Counted from the stretch's first letter, positions 1-10,858 are shown. The stretch is 64,000 bases of DNA from an uncultured Mediterraneibacter sp. (GCA_944377745.1 CALWFV010000003.1:1-64000), one strand, 5' to 3'. Notes: generated by a model from the letters alone, not told the origin. Program-made: numbers and translations.

Positions 1-62
1 TCGATATGCGCCATGATACCGATATTTCTGGTTCTCTCTAATGGATATTCTCTTCCAGCCAA
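1..62 (-). CDS. fusA: Elongation factor G, N-terminal fragment
   Basis: Translation GTPase that drives ribosomal translocation. Only the first 20 codons lie in the window; the gene runs off the left edge. Reading from 62 leftwards gives (M)[20 protein letters not shown], the typical start of EF-G leading into the P-loop. The start codon is TTG, chosen because an AGGAGG ribosome site (complement of 71-76) lies 8 bases upstream and no ATG fits. It follows rpsG by 21 bases, as in the usual rpsL-rpsG-fusA (str) operon, so it is co-transcribed with those genes. Confidence 0.93.
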   Translation of the reverse strand, partial: [20 protein letters not shown]

Positions 63-83
63 GGTTTTTTCCTCCTAAGATAA

Positions 84-923
<840 letters not shown>

Positions 924-1346
924 TTACTTTTTAGCGTCTTTCGGTCTCTTAGCGCCGTATTTAGAACGAGCCTGACGTCTCTTCGCAACACCTGCTGTAT
1001 CCAGTGTACCACGGATGATGTGGTATCTTGTACCAGGCAGGTCCTTAACTCTTCCTCCACGGATCATAACAACGCTATGCTCCTGAAGGTTGTGTCCCTC
1101 GCCCGGGATGTAGCTTGTTACTTCGATTCCGTTAGAAAGACGAACTCTGGCGATCTTTCTCAGAGCTGAGTTAGGCTTCTTCGGTGTAGCAGTCTTAACA
1201 GCTGTGCACACGCCTCTCTTCTGCGGAGCGGATGTGTTGGTAGCACGTTTTTTCAGAGAGTTCCATCCTTTCTGAAGTGCCGGTGCTGTAGACTTTTTCT
1301 CAGAAGTCTGACGTCCTTTTCTAACTAACTGGTTAAATGTTGGCAT
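924..1346 (-). CDS. rpsL: 30S ribosomal protein S12
   Basis: Decoding-centre protein of the 30S subunit. The product is 140 residues. The ATG at 1346 ([11 protein letters not shown]) is preceded by AGGAGGTGAAAAGA; the longer frame that begins MKRMPTF is rejected because its start overlaps that site. The streptomycin-region motif [11 protein letters not shown] is present in the form typical of drug-sensitive strains. It is the first gene of rpsL-rpsG-fusA and has its own sigma-A promoter at 1466-1494. In many Firmicutes rpoC lies just upstream with at most one L7Ae-family gene between; here rpoC is 21 kb away and no L7Ae-family gene is seen. Confidence 0.97.
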   Translation of the reverse strand: MPTFNQLVRKGRQTSEKKSTAPALQKGWNSLKKRATNTSAPQKRGVCTAVKTATPKKPNSALRKIARVRLSNGIEVTSYIPGEGHNLQEHSVVMIRGGRVKDLPGTRYHIIRGTLDTAGVAKRRQARSKYGAKRPKDAKK

Positions 1347-1465
1347 TCTTTTCACCTCCTATGAATTATTCGTTACCTTACGGTTCATACCGCAAGGGGC
1401 TGCGGATAATTTTATCATTATCCAATTTTGGCGCACAAAAATAATACGTTTTTGCACGCTAGATT

Positions 1466-1494
1466 AGTTTATTACGTTTATTTTCGGATGTCAA
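1466..1494 (-). promoter_or_regulatory. Sigma-A promoter of the rpsL-rpsG-fusA operon
   Basis: Read on the minus strand: -35 TTGACA (1489-1494), 17-base spacer, -10 TAAACT (1466-1471). The leader that follows to the rpsL start is about 110 bases and contains two hairpins, one with arms GGATAAT/ATTATCC and one with CCTT-CGG/CCG-AAGG. Confidence 0.8.
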
Positions 1495-1530
1495 GGGATT
1501 TTTTGATATTTAACAGGGAGTTTCCCTGTT

Positions 1531-4500
1531 TTACTCCTGTTCCAGCAGGGCAATGATATCTTCCCTGCTCATTCCTGCAAGCTGACCGGTTTCACCACCG
1601 ATGATCTGATCCGCCAGATCGCGTTTTGTCTCCTGAAGCTTCTGGATCTTCTCTTCAATGGTATTTTTCGCAATCAGTTTATACACTGTAACCTTCTTGG
1701 TCTGCCCGATACGGTGCGCACGGTCAGTTGCCTGGTCCTGCACCGCCTGATTCCACCAGGGATCATAATGAATGACCACATCCGCGCCGGTCAGGTTCAA
1801 TCCCACTCCCCCTGCCTTAAGGGAAATAAAGAATACAGGGACTGTCCCACTGTTAAATTCTCTGACCAGACGGACTCTTTCTTCTTTCGGCGTACTCCCT
1901 GTGATCACATAATATGCAATTTCTTCTTTGTCCAGTTCTTGCTCCAGGATTTCAAGCATACTTGTAAACTGAGAAAACACCAGTATCCTGTGGCCTCCGT
2001 CTATGGCACTGAGGATCAGCTGCACACACGCGTCGACCTTCGCCGAACCCCCGCTGTATTTTTCAAAACAAAGAGACGGGGCGCAGCAGATCTGTCTGAG
2101 CCGTGTCAGCTCCGCAAGCACCCGGAAACGGTTTCTGTTAAAATCATCCTCCGCCTGTCCTGCAAGCGTCTCACGCATATGGATCACCTGGGCGTCATAC
2201 AGATTTTTCTGTTCTCCATCAAAGCGCACATAGCGAGTTTCCTCCAGTTTTTCCGGAAGGTCGCTGAGCACACTTTCTTTTACCCTGCGCAGGATAAAAG
2301 GACCTGTCATCTTCTGGAGCCTCTTCATCACATCCTCATCCTGATTTTTAACGATTGGAGTCTCGATCTCCCTGCGGAATGTCTCATATCCATACAGAAA
2401 TCCCGGCATAAGATAATCAAAAATGCTCCAGAGTTCGCTCAGCCGGTTTTCAATCGGGGTTCCGGTCAGCGCAAACCGGTTTCTGCTCTTTATGACCTTC
2501 ACAGCTTTTGCCGCGGCAGTTGTATGGTTTTTAATGTACTGTGCCTCGTCAATAATTTCAAAACGGAATTCTTTTCCTTCATAAAAAGAAATATCTCTGC
2601 GCAGTGTATCATAGGAAGTCACAAGGACGTCATATTCCTGATACTGTCCGATCTTCTCCCTGCGCTCATCCTGACTCCCGGCGATCACCGCGACATCAAG
2701 CTCCGGCGCATATTTCCGCAGTTCTTCCTCCCAGTTATATACCAGGGCCGCAGGAGCCACCACAAGGGATGTACCTGCCCGTCCCTCCTGCTTTGCAGAC
2801 AGTAGAAGAGCGATGATCTGGAGTGTCTTTCCCAGTCCCATATCGTCCGCCAGTATTCCACCAAGTTTCCACTCTTCCAATGTACGCAGCCATCTGAACC
2901 CCTCCTTCTGATAATTCCGGAGAATGTCAGAAAGACTTGCCGGTTCCTCAAAATCCGAATCATCAATGGTCTTAAACTCCTTGACCATTTCCCTGAAATG
3001 CGCGTCCCTTTTACTGTACACATCATCATTTTCAGCGAGCATGCGATCCAGGTACAGCGCCCGGTACATCGGAATATGCACTTTTCCTTTTATCATATCC
3101 GCCGGCTTAAGCGAAAGCGCTTCTGTAAGTTCATCGATTGTTCCGACAGAAGGGTCATCCAGACCCACAAAACTCCCGTCTGTCAGCCTGTGGTAACGTT
3201 TTTTCATCCTGTAGCTGCGCAGAATATCCAGCAGTTCTTTCTGCTCCAGTCCATCCGCAGACACTTCAAGCTCCAGCAGACCTTCCGATACAGATACACC
3301 GACCCGGGCTTTTACCCGGCGGATCACCCGGCAGCTGCGAAAGCTGTCCGTGCATCTCACCTCTCCGAACTGAAGCATCTGCTCCACCCCTTCTGTCATT
3401 ACATGGTAAACCTGTTCCTCATCCCGGCCGGTAGATAAAGCGTCTCTTTCTTCATCCACATACGGCATCCATTCCAGAACTCTGTCCAGGATGCGGGCTT
3501 CCTGTGCCGCATCCCGATACGGTTCTGCCATTGCCTCCTGCATCATCGTTTCCACAAGTGAAAACTCTTTCTTTCCATATTTTGCAAAGATCCTGCAAAA
3601 CGCCTCTCCCTCATCCGCATCCAGATAAAAAAGAAATCTCGCCTCCGGCGTGAGGTATTTACGGATCTTATCACCGGAATGTTCCTTGATTTCGGCAATT
3701 TCTTTCAGCCCGGGCAGGATATTGTGATAAAAGGTACTCAGATAATTTCTCCCCACCCGGAAAGCGATATGTCCATTTTCCTCCTGTTCCGCCAGTGCGC
3801 CCAGTTTTTCTGATATCCCCGGATCCGTCCGGTTCATATATCCGTCCGCTATATAATAATCCGCATTCACCCCTGAATACAGCCGCGGCAGGCCAATATC
3901 CACGGAAATACCGTGAAAGCCCTTTTCCCCATCGATCTTCAACTCAGAAATATCCACAGCGATCTTCGGATTCTGCACTCTTACTTTCAGCGGTTCGTAT
4001 TTCTTTTTTCCTTCCCCCGCAATTGCGCACTCAACTGTTCCCGCGTTAGCCGCCGTATCAAAAAACGAGTCCAGCTTCCAGCCATACAGCGCAATCTCCT
4101 TGACGGCATTCTGCCTTGGGCCATAATAATACCCGTTCTGATCCAGCCGCTCCACCGTCTGCTTACTGTCATTTACAGCTTTCATGATAAAATCGACCCA
4201 CGGCTTTGCTCCTTCTGTAAAATTTGACCGGGCATGATTAAAAATCGTATTTTTCCCATAAGTGCCATCTGCGCAATTCTTCACATTCTCGCAGAATTCC
4301 TGCAGGTTTTTGAGCACATACATTTTACTGTTCCCAATGCGGAAGGACGCCTCGAGTCCCTGCCAGTTTTCGTCAACTCTTACTTCCAGCCTCAGCTTTT
4401 CGCCTGGCGGCACTCCGCAGTCCTGCTTTCCCCGGACCGTTCTGTTCCCGAAGGCTTCCAGAACAGCCCATCCCACGTCATCTGTGGCATCTGTGATCTC

Positions 4501-5556
4501 ATTCTCCTGAAGATACAACGCAAGCGCATTCATGGCGGCCGCAGAATATTTGCAGACTGCCTTCCATCTGCTGTTATACCCTCCGTAATACATTCGGATA
4601 CACTGCGGACATCCGCACCGGGAATTTACAACTTCTTTGCGTGTAAACTGGATGACCTGAGGAATTTCTGTACCATTCTCTGTCACCTTTGCAGAGATCT
4701 CTCCGAAAACCTCCTCTTCTTCCCTGTCAAATCCCACACGTACCCTTGTGATCTTTACCGCGTTCTGATGGAAGAGCTTTTTCCCCTCTTTTAAGGCGTC
4801 TGCCGGAAAACGGACAGAATTTCGTATCTTCTCAATATCAAAATACCGGTAATGTTCCAGATCGGTAATACTGAAATCGTTTTGCTCATCCTCGTCTTCC
4901 CAGGAATCTCCCAGAAGACTGTAATCCCTGTTTCTTTTCTCATCTCTCTGCTTTATCTCTGCCTCCGCCAGACGCGCCTGCTCCCGAATTTCCTTCTCAA
5001 TCCGTGCTTTTTCCTCTTCTTCCTCTTTCTTCCGACGCTCATCCGCCCGGCGGCGCGCCTCCTCTTCCAGCCTTCTGCGCTCTTCTCTGCGCGCTCTCTC
5101 AGCCGCCTCTTTCTCTGCCTGCTCGCGTCTGCGCGCCTCGGCTCTTACTGCTTCCTCCTCTGACGCACGCTTTCTTGCCTCCTCCTGCTGCTGTTTTTCC
5201 ATCTCCCTTCGCTTCTTTATTTCCTTCCTTTTTTCCCTCGCCAGACGTCGGCGCTCTTTCTCTTCCTCTTCTTTCAGGCGGACTTTTTCCTGTCGTTTTT
5301 TCTCATCTTCAATCACATAAAGCAGCGCGGCCATATGCGAACACAACTGTCTGCCTTTCGCTGTCGGGCAGTCGCATTTTCCACGCTTCGGCCTGCCATC
5401 CTGCAGGGTTACCGAGACTTCATGCCGCTCCCGGCCTAATACGGCTGCTGTATACCTGTCCCCATCTTTTCTAAGATCTCTCACACGGTGCGTCTCATAT
5501 GCCCTTTTCCCCTTTTCAAGATCAGTCTTCTGAAACGCTCTTTCCCATCCGTACAT
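1531..5556 (-). CDS. SNF2-family DEAD/DEAH helicase with SWIM zinc fingers
   Basis: Large Swi2/Snf2 ATPase of 1341 residues, the bacterial RapA/HepA-like group that remodels protein-DNA complexes. Domains in order: N-terminal SWIM finger (C61-x-C63, C72-x-H74), a long highly charged Glu/Arg/Lys-rich helix at about 85-225, a second Cys-rich SWIM-like cluster near 312-335 (CGCPQC then AVCKY, the last His replaced by Lys), an all-alpha middle region, and the C-terminal motor. The motor has DDMGLGKT near 905, DEAQ near 1003, LTGTPIENR, and the motif V/VI block AGGVGLNLTGAD to DRAHRIGQ near 1245-1275. I chose the ATG at 5556 because GGGAGGGG precedes it; longer starts overlap proS and lack a ribosome site. 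It lies 154 bases after proS and its cellular target is unknown. Confidence 0.88.
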   Translation of the reverse strand: MYGWERAFQKTDLEKGKRAYETHRVRDLRKDGDRYTAAVLGRERHEVSVTLQDGRPKRGKCDCPTAKGRQLCSHMAALLYVIEDEKKRQEKVRLKEEEEKERRRLAREKRKEIKKRREMEKQQQEEARKRASEEEAVRAEARRREQAEKEAAERARREERRRLEEEARRRADERRKKEEEEEKARIEKEIREQARLAEAEIKQRDEKRNRDYSLLGDSWEDEDEQNDFSITDLEHYRYFDIEKIRNSVRFPADALKEGKKLFHQNAVKITRVRVGFDREEEEVFGEISAKVTENGTEIPQVIQFTRKEVVNSRCGCPQCIRMYYGGYNSRWKAVCKYSAAAMNALALYLQENEITDATDDVGWAVLEAFGNRTVRGKQDCGVPPGEKLRLEVRVDENWQGLEASFRIGNSKMYVLKNLQEFCENVKNCADGTYGKNTIFNHARSNFTEGAKPWVDFIMKAVNDSKQTVERLDQNGYYYGPRQNAVKEIALYGWKLDSFFDTAANAGTVECAIAGEGKKKYEPLKVRVQNPKIAVDISELKIDGEKGFHGISVDIGLPRLYSGVNADYYIADGYMNRTDPGISEKLGALAEQEENGHIAFRVGRNYLSTFYHNILPGLKEIAEIKEHSGDKIRKYLTPEARFLFYLDADEGEAFCRIFAKYGKKEFSLVETMMQEAMAEPYRDAAQEARILDRVLEWMPYVDEERDALSTGRDEEQVYHVMTEGVEQMLQFGEVRCTDSFRSCRVIRRVKARVGVSVSEGLLELEVSADGLEQKELLDILRSYRMKKRYHRLTDGSFVGLDDPSVGTIDELTEALSLKPADMIKGKVHIPMYRALYLDRMLAENDDVYSKRDAHFREMVKEFKTIDDSDFEEPASLSDILRNYQKEGFRWLRTLEEWKLGGILADDMGLGKTLQIIALLLSAKQEGRAGTSLVVAPAALVYNWEEELRKYAPELDVAVIAGSQDERREKIGQYQEYDVLVTSYDTLRRDISFYEGKEFRFEIIDEAQYIKNHTTAAAKAVKVIKSRNRFALTGTPIENRLSELWSIFDYLMPGFLYGYETFRREIETPIVKNQDEDVMKRLQKMTGPFILRRVKESVLSDLPEKLEETRYVRFDGEQKNLYDAQVIHMRETLAGQAEDDFNRNRFRVLAELTRLRQICCAPSLCFEKYSGGSAKVDACVQLILSAIDGGHRILVFSQFTSMLEILEQELDKEEIAYYVITGSTPKEERVRLVREFNSGTVPVFFISLKAGGVGLNLTGADVVIHYDPWWNQAVQDQATDRAHRIGQTKKVTVYKLIAKNTIEEKIQKLQETKRDLADQIIGGETGQLAGMSREDIIALLEQE

Positions 5557-5710
5557 TTCCAAAAGCCCCTCCCGGTCTTTTTCTGGTCGCATAATGTCCT
5601 GTGATGCAGTAGTCAAAGCCCCCGATGCAGGCATGTCTTCCTGTCTCGTTGCTTCGCGGGAATAAAAAGTCCCGGCTAAGATATAAGATGATTGTGGCAT
5701 GACATTGATT

Positions 5711-7153
5711 TTAGTACGCCCGTCCCCAGTAGACCATATGCTTCGCCGGCTTGCCGCAGCATACGCAGACATCGGCAAGATGTTCCTCTTCCATGGGGAT
5801 ACATCTGGAGGTCACGCCGCCCGCCTGCGCCTTGATCTCGTCCTCGCACGCTTCCTCGCCGCACCACATCGCCTTGACAAAGCCTTTCTTATTCTGAACG
5901 GCATCCTTCATCTCATCGATGGTAGTCGCTGTGCTGATATGATCATCCAGGAACGCTTTTGCCTTCGCATAGAGATCTTTCTGGATCGTCTCAAGGATCC
6001 CACCCAGTTTTGTGGTGATCTCATCCATGTATACGACGATCTTCTCTCTTGTATCGCGGCGCACCACGACCACCTGTCCGTTCTCGATATCCTTCGGTCC
6101 GATCTCGATACGTGTCGGGATTCCCAGCATCTCCTGCTCGCTGAACTTCCATCCCGGGCTCTTCTCAGAGTCGTCGATCTTCGCGCGGTATCCCGCCGCC
6201 TTCAGTGTCTCCAGCAGTTCGTTCGCCTTATCCAGCACGCCTTCTTTATGCTGTGCGATCGGGATGACCCTTGTCTGAACCGGTGCGATCCTCGGCGGAA
6301 GCACGAGACCGCTGTCATCACCATGCACCATAATGATGGCGCCGATGATCCTGGTGGAAAGTCCCCAGGAAGTCTCATATACGCTGTGGAGTTCGTTGTT
6401 CTTATCGGCATATTTGATATTGAACGCATCCGGGAACATATTTCCGAAGAAATGGCTTGTAGCGGACTGGAGTGCCTGTCCGTCATGCATCAGTGCCTCG
6501 ATCGTGTAAGTGTCCTGAGCGCCGGCAAACTTCTCGCTCTCCGTCTTCCTTCCGGCAACCACCGGGATCGCCAGATCCTGCTCTACGAAATCTTTGTATA
6601 CGTTCCACATCATCTTCGTGCGCTCTTCCGCTTCCTCGTAAGTCGCATGGATGGTGTGTCCCTCCTGCCACAGGAATTCTCTGGAACGCAGGAACGGTCT
6701 TGTCGCCTTCTCCCATCTCAGGACAGAACACCACTGGTTCCATACTTTCGGGAGGTCACGGTAGGACTGTACCGTCTTGCTCCAGACGTCACAGAACAGC
6801 GTCTCGGAAGTCGGACGGATACAAAACCTCTCCTGGAGCTGCTCCATTCCTCCGCGAGTCACCCACGCCACCTCCGGCGCGAATCCTTCGATATGATCCT
6901 TCTCCTTCTGGAGCAGGCTCTCCGGGATCAGCACGGGAAGATATACGTTCTCTACTCCCGTCTCTTTGAACCTTTTATCCAGATCCACCTGGATGTTCTC
7001 CCACAGGGCATATCCGTTCGGCAGATAGTTCAGGCATCCTTTCACCCCTGAATAGTCGCACAGTTTTGCCTCACGGACAACGTCCGTGTACCACTGCGCA
7101 AAGTCTTCATCTCTTGATGTGATCGACTGTACCAGTTTCTTTTCCTTTGCCAT
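5711..7153 (-). CDS. proS: Prolyl-tRNA synthetase, archaeal/eukaryotic type
   Basis: Charges tRNA(Pro) with proline. At 480 residues it has the short ProRS form without the bacterial editing insertion. Class II signatures are visible: the RPTSE motif, the motif 2 stretch [20 protein letters not shown], and the C-terminal zinc-binding domain with Cys clusters ([13 protein letters not shown]) ending in the characteristic terminal Tyr (YWGRAY). The start at 7153 ([14 protein letters not shown]) fits the family. The gene is preceded by a proline T-box leader (7200-7465) and its promoter, so expression should rise when uncharged tRNA(Pro) accumulates. Confidence 0.96.
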   Translation of the reverse strand: MAKEKKLVQSITSRDEDFAQWYTDVVREAKLCDYSGVKGCLNYLPNGYALWENIQVDLDKRFKETGVENVYLPVLIPESLLQKEKDHIEGFAPEVAWVTRGGMEQLQERFCIRPTSETLFCDVWSKTVQSYRDLPKVWNQWCSVLRWEKATRPFLRSREFLWQEGHTIHATYEEAEERTKMMWNVYKDFVEQDLAIPVVAGRKTESEKFAGAQDTYTIEALMHDGQALQSATSHFFGNMFPDAFNIKYADKNNELHSVYETSWGLSTRIIGAIIMVHGDDSGLVLPPRIAPVQTRVIPIAQHKEGVLDKANELLETLKAAGYRAKIDDSEKSPGWKFSEQEMLGIPTRIEIGPKDIENGQVVVVRRDTREKIVVYMDEITTKLGGILETIQKDLYAKAKAFLDDHISTATTIDEMKDAVQNKKGFVKAMWCGEEACEDEIKAQAGGVTSRCIPMEEEHLADVCVCCGKPAKHMVYWGRAY

Positions 7154-7199
7154 CTTTCTCTCTCCTTCTCATATTTTATCTTCTGCGTTCATCTTTTCT

Positions 7200-7465
7200 A
7201 AAACAACGAACGCCGGGACATCCTGAGTCCCTCGAAAACACAAGGGACCGGATCTCCCGGCGGTACCACCCTAATTAACCGTGCGCCCGCTGCCGCTTTA
7301 CACTGATGCAAAATTCCGGGCTTTGACCGCACTGTTCACTCTTTCACCTTTAACGCAGGCTTACGCTGCATTTTCATGCAGAAGCTCCCGGCCCGGTTCT
7401 ATACATTCCTGCGGAGGCTCTCACCAGCCGCCCCCTCTCTGTGGCATTCCCTGTACATACTATCT
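7200..7465 (-). ncRNA. Proline-specific T-box riboswitch of proS
   Basis: On the minus strand the hallmark T-box sequence AGGGTGGTACCGC lies near 7264-7277, directly followed by a long GC-rich hairpin (arms around CGCCGGG/CCCGGCG) and a T-rich tail near 7200, which is the terminator. Upstream is a stem I region with an AGAGAG element. The specifier loop reads GAA-CCG-GG, and the CCG proline codon sits at 7394-7396. This matches the downstream ProRS gene. By established knowledge, uncharged tRNA(Pro) pairs with both specifier and T-box and permits read-through. Confidence 0.93.
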
Positions 7466-7489
7466 CCGTTCATCGCTGTCGTAACTGTG

Positions 7490-7518
7490 ATTTTAACGAA
7501 AAACCATTCTATTGTCAA
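7490..7518 (-). promoter_or_regulatory. Sigma-A promoter of the T-box-proS transcript
   Basis: Minus strand: -35 TTGACA (7513-7518), 17-base spacer, -10 TAAAAT (7490-7495). It lies just downstream of telA and about 30 bases before the T-box stem I. Confidence 0.8.
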
Positions 7519-7573
7519 CCCATTCAGAAAACGGATTGTCCTTTCCAGTCAGGCAGAACATTCTTTCTCCATC

Positions 7574-8713
7574 TCACCCCTGGATCTGCAGCAGTTTTGC
7601 TTTCAGCTCGTTCTCCATATTCTGCAGTTCTGCCTCTGCCTCGGCTCTCTTCTGTCGGCCTTCCTTCTGAATGTTCATCACCTCATCCAGCGTAGAGATC
7701 AGGGACTCGTTGGTCGCCTTGAGGGTGTCCATATCCACGATGCCTCTCTCGGATTCCTTCGCCGTCTCCACGGTCGCCATCTTGAGTTTCTCCGCATTCT
7801 TCCGGAGAAGCTGGTTCGTCATATCCGTCACCTCTCGCTGTGCCGCCGCAGCCTGTGTGGAATGCTCCACGCCAAGCGCCAGGACCATCTGACTCTTCCA
7901 TAGCGGAATAGTGTTCACGATAGTGGACTGGATCTTCTCCACCATCAGCGTATCATTGTTCTGCACAAGCCGGATCTGGGGCGCCGTCTGGATGGAGATC
8001 ATCCTTGTCAGCTCCAGATCATGGATCTTCTTCTCAAACCGGTTGCACATGGAATCCAGATCCTTTGCCGCCTGAGCGTCCTCCGGAAGTCCGGTGGCCT
8101 GCGCCTTCGCTGTAAGACTGCTCAGCTCACCATTTCTTACTTCCTGCAGTTTCTTTTTCCCCGCAAGGATATACATGGACAGTTCTTTAAAATAAGTAAG
8201 GTTCAGGTCATACATCTTATCCAGCAGAGCTGTATCCTTCATCAGCTGTACCTGGTGTTTTTCGAGTACCTTAATGATTTCGTTGACATTTGCTTCCGCT
8301 TTCGCGTATTTTGCCTTCATGCTCTCGATCTTATTTGAGGCTTTTTTAAAGATCCCGAGGAATCCTTTTTCTTCCTCCTCGTCAAAATTCTTAAGTTCCT
8401 TCACCACTCCGGTAAGGAGATCGCCGACCTCTCCGAGATCTTTTGACCTCACGTTTTCCAGAGCCGATTCTGAAAAATCCGCCATTTTCTTCTGAGTCCC
8501 CGCTCCGTACTGGAGCACCAGCGCAGAATTCGTCAGATCGATCTGTTTTGCAAACGCATCTACTGTCCGTCTCTCTTCCTCCGTGAGAATACTGTCATCC
8601 AGCGCAGGCTCTTCCTTCTGCTGCTGCACTGGAGACTGCTTTGCCTCCTGCCCCTGGAAAGGATCCAGTGTAAGTGTGGGTGCTGTGCTCATGTCCTGAA
8701 AATCACTGCTCAT
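7574..8713 (-). CDS. telA: TelA-family toxic anion resistance protein
   Basis: A 379-residue TelA/KlaA-family protein, a family linked to tellurite and other toxic anion resistance and to envelope stress, whose biochemical activity is not settled. The sequence is soluble and almost wholly alpha-helical. It has a disordered, Gln/Pro-rich N-terminus (about 1-45), then the conserved family core with IPLWKSQMVLALG and the helical end ELQNMENELKAKLLQIQG. The start at 8713 is followed by a family-like MSSDF. It lies 50 bases after xpaC on the same strand. The telA-xpaC pairing is common in Firmicutes and suggests a shared envelope role. Confidence 0.85.
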   Translation of the reverse strand: MSSDFQDMSTAPTLTLDPFQGQEAKQSPVQQQKEEPALDDSILTEEERRTVDAFAKQIDLTNSALVLQYGAGTQKKMADFSESALENVRSKDLGEVGDLLTGVVKELKNFDEEEEKGFLGIFKKASNKIESMKAKYAKAEANVNEIIKVLEKHQVQLMKDTALLDKMYDLNLTYFKELSMYILAGKKKLQEVRNGELSSLTAKAQATGLPEDAQAAKDLDSMCNRFEKKIHDLELTRMISIQTAPQIRLVQNNDTLMVEKIQSTIVNTIPLWKSQMVLALGVEHSTQAAAAQREVTDMTNQLLRKNAEKLKMATVETAKESERGIVDMDTLKATNESLISTLDEVMNIQKEGRQKRAEAEAELQNMENELKAKLLQIQG

Positions 8714-8763
8714 TTTTCTGTCCTCCGTTTATTCTTATCTTTTATTTTAACCGCTCCCGGCAG

Positions 8764-9984
8764 TCACTTTTTCTTTTTCAGCCCGTCCTCTGCGAGACCT
8801 TCCTGCGCCAGCATCATATTCAGCACGGAAATATCCGATGACACATCCCATGCCGTATCCTGGAACAGATCGTCCAGAAGCTTTTCAAATGCCGCATTCA
8901 ATGTATCGAGCGTTTTCTCGATCTCTTGTTTGGATGAAATGATATTCTCTCCCTGTACCGGCTGCGCGTCCAGTTCCTCATATGCCTCCAGCAGTTTGAT
9001 CGTCGTCGGAAGATAGTAGTCCATCAGCCGGTGGATGTCATCCACTGTTTCCGGATTCTGTTCTACTCTGTCGAAGATCCTGTCCACCAGCATCTCCATG
9101 CGGGAGATCTTATTTGAGATCTCTTCTCCCGGGATCGCGTCGTTTGCCTCCCGGATCTTTTTCACATACTCGTCTCCCGCCTTAATAATCTGCTGTACCT
9201 CCGGAGACAGTTTCGAGTATTCCTGACGCGCCTTCTCTTCCGCTGCCTCCCGCTCTGCCTTCTGCTGTTTCATCCGTTCCATCAGGCTGGTATACTGCTG
9301 ATATGCCTCATCACTGGACATCAGGCATGTCCCCTGTTCGTCCAGATGCCCCTGGCGGAACCATCCCTTCTTTACCATCTTCTTAAGATCCTTCAGGACT
9401 GCCTTCGCCGATCTGCCCGTCTGTCTTGCGAGCTCTTTTACCTCGCAGTACTCCTGATCACCCAGGATCTTCACATATTTCCGGAAGCGGCCCACGCTGC
9501 AAAGCATACTTGTTCCAGTCCCTGCCATCAGGACAAAAATCAGAGCCGCAATCCCCAGCACCACTGCTCCGGCTCCAAGCGCCAGGCCCCAGCCTACGGC
9601 TGCGGCGGCGATAAGCACACAGACCAGCAGCGCGATCGCCCCGATCCCGAAGATGTATCCCGTAGCGGCCAGAAACGCACCGCCGATCCTTGCGGAATTC
9701 CCCTTCAGATACAGCATCTGCTTTCTCTCCCGCAGCGCGACAGTTGAAGTTTTCTGGCGCGGGTCATATCCCGGCGTGTAAGTCTGCCGGCTTCCCCAGT
9801 TTCCTTCTGTTGGCTGTCCCCTGTACCATCCACCGTTTTTCAATCCCTTGGAAACACTGTCCATAGCCTGCCCGATCGTATCTGACACTGTCTGGTTCAG
9901 CCTGCTGAAATCCCGGGAATCTACAGCATCCTGTATTGTCCTTCTTATGTCCTCTCCAAATCTCTCCCACTCGTTATTTATCAT
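8764..9984 (-). CDS. xpaC: XpaC-like membrane protein (5-bromo-4-chloroindolyl phosphate hydrolysis family)
   Basis: A 406-residue protein of the XpaC family, named for a Bacillus phenotype on an indolyl phosphate dye rather than a proven enzyme. An N-terminal hydrophilic segment is followed by two strongly hydrophobic helices at roughly 95-160 (Ala/Gly/Val-rich), then a long cytoplasmic helical domain with a winged-helix-like stretch (VKELARQTGRSAKAVLKDL) and a Lys-rich end. AAGGAGG precedes the ATG at 9984. It is first in an operon with telA under the promoter at 10034-10062. No catalytic motif is evident and its true role is unknown. Confidence 0.8.
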   Translation of the reverse strand: MINNEWERFGEDIRRTIQDAVDSRDFSRLNQTVSDTIGQAMDSVSKGLKNGGWYRGQPTEGNWGSRQTYTPGYDPRQKTSTVALRERKQMLYLKGNSARIGGAFLAATGYIFGIGAIALLVCVLIAAAAVGWGLALGAGAVVLGIAALIFVLMAGTGTSMLCSVGRFRKYVKILGDQEYCEVKELARQTGRSAKAVLKDLKKMVKKGWFRQGHLDEQGTCLMSSDEAYQQYTSLMERMKQQKAEREAAEEKARQEYSKLSPEVQQIIKAGDEYVKKIREANDAIPGEEISNKISRMEMLVDRIFDRVEQNPETVDDIHRLMDYYLPTTIKLLEAYEELDAQPVQGENIISSKQEIEKTLDTLNAAFEKLLDDLFQDTAWDVSSDISVLNMMLAQEGLAEDGLKKKK

Positions 9985-10033
9985 GGAATTCCTCCTTAAA
10001 AGCTTGACCTGAAAATTCTTTTGTACGATAATC

Positions 10034-10062
10034 AGTTTAGCTGTAACCTATGGAAAAGTCAA
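10034..10062 (-). promoter_or_regulatory. Sigma-A promoter of xpaC-telA
   Basis: Minus strand: -35 TTGACT (10057-10062), 17-base spacer, -10 TAAACT (10034-10039), in the divergent gap with the rluA-type gene. Confidence 0.75.
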
Positions 10063-10141
10063 GAACACATAGAGTCGGAAAGTACTTCAGAAGTCACTGT
10101 AGCACGGTAATCTTCAAAACATATCAAAAAGGAGCGGAAAA

Positions 10142-10858
10142 ATGACTCAGACTACCCTTTCACACATCATATATGAAGACCCTCACATCATCGTCTGCCG
10201 AAAACCGGCTGGAATCCCAACTCAGAGCCGCAGGATTGGAACTCAGGATATGGTCAGTCTTCTGAAAAACCATCTGGCTGATGCTTCGGCGCACAAGACA
10301 AAAAATGCAGAAGGCAAAAGTCCGCTCCGGAAAGAGCCCTATCTCGCCGTGATCCATCGTCTTGACCAGCCGGTGGAAGGCCTTCTCGTCTTTGCAAAAA
10401 CCCCGGCTGCTGCCAGGGATCTTTCCGGTCAGCTGACAGGTTCCGGTTTCGGAAAATATTATCTTGCCATGGTCAATGGGATCCCATCCCCGCCAGAGGG
10501 GAATCTGGAAGATCATCTGGTAAAAGACGGGCGTACAAACACTTCCCGCGTATGCACCTCAGACACCCCCGGCGCGAAGTTGGCCAGACTCCATTACCGC
10601 ACAGTCCGGATATACGAAGACTTGCGCCCTCCCGTCTCCCTCATTGAAATCCGGCTTGACACCGGACGACATCACCAGATCCGTGTACAGATGGCTCATC
10701 ACGGATTCCCCCTGATCGGCGATCGGAAATACAACGGCCCGGAATGTTCTGCCAGTCTGAAACTATGTGCGTACCATCTGGAGTTCCGGCATCCTGTGGA
10801 CGGAAAGCCAATGAACTTTGAACTTCCCTCTCCTTTCCGGGAGGAAGTCTCTCGATAA
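10142..10858 (+). CDS. RluA-family pseudouridine synthase
   Basis: Isomerises uridine to pseudouridine in rRNA or tRNA. The 238-residue product has the family motif HRLDQPVEGLL with the catalytic Asp near residue 78, followed by TGRHHQIRVQMAHHGFPLIGD in the C-terminal part. There is no N-terminal S4 domain, so it is a short RluA-type enzyme; the exact RNA target cannot be told from sequence. AAAGGAG precedes the ATG. It is a single gene, divergent from xpaC and convergent with spoVG. Confidence 0.9.
   Translation: MTQTTLSHIIYEDPHIIVCRKPAGIPTQSRRIGTQDMVSLLKNHLADASAHKTKNAEGKSPLRKEPYLAVIHRLDQPVEGLLVFAKTPAAARDLSGQLTGSGFGKYYLAMVNGIPSPPEGNLEDHLVKDGRTNTSRVCTSDTPGAKLARLHYRTVRIYEDLRPPVSLIEIRLDTGRHHQIRVQMAHHGFPLIGDRKYNGPECSASLKLCAYHLEFRHPVDGKPMNFELPSPFREEVSR

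Noticed and set aside
1714-2805. 363-codon open frame on the plus strand opposite the SNF2 gene
   Set aside because: Opposite the conserved helicase motor; composition is not protein-like.
5699-7051. 450-codon open frame on the plus strand opposite proS
   Set aside because: It lies wholly opposite a clear ProRS gene, has no ribosome site and no recognisable motif; it is a shadow of the GC-biased codon use.
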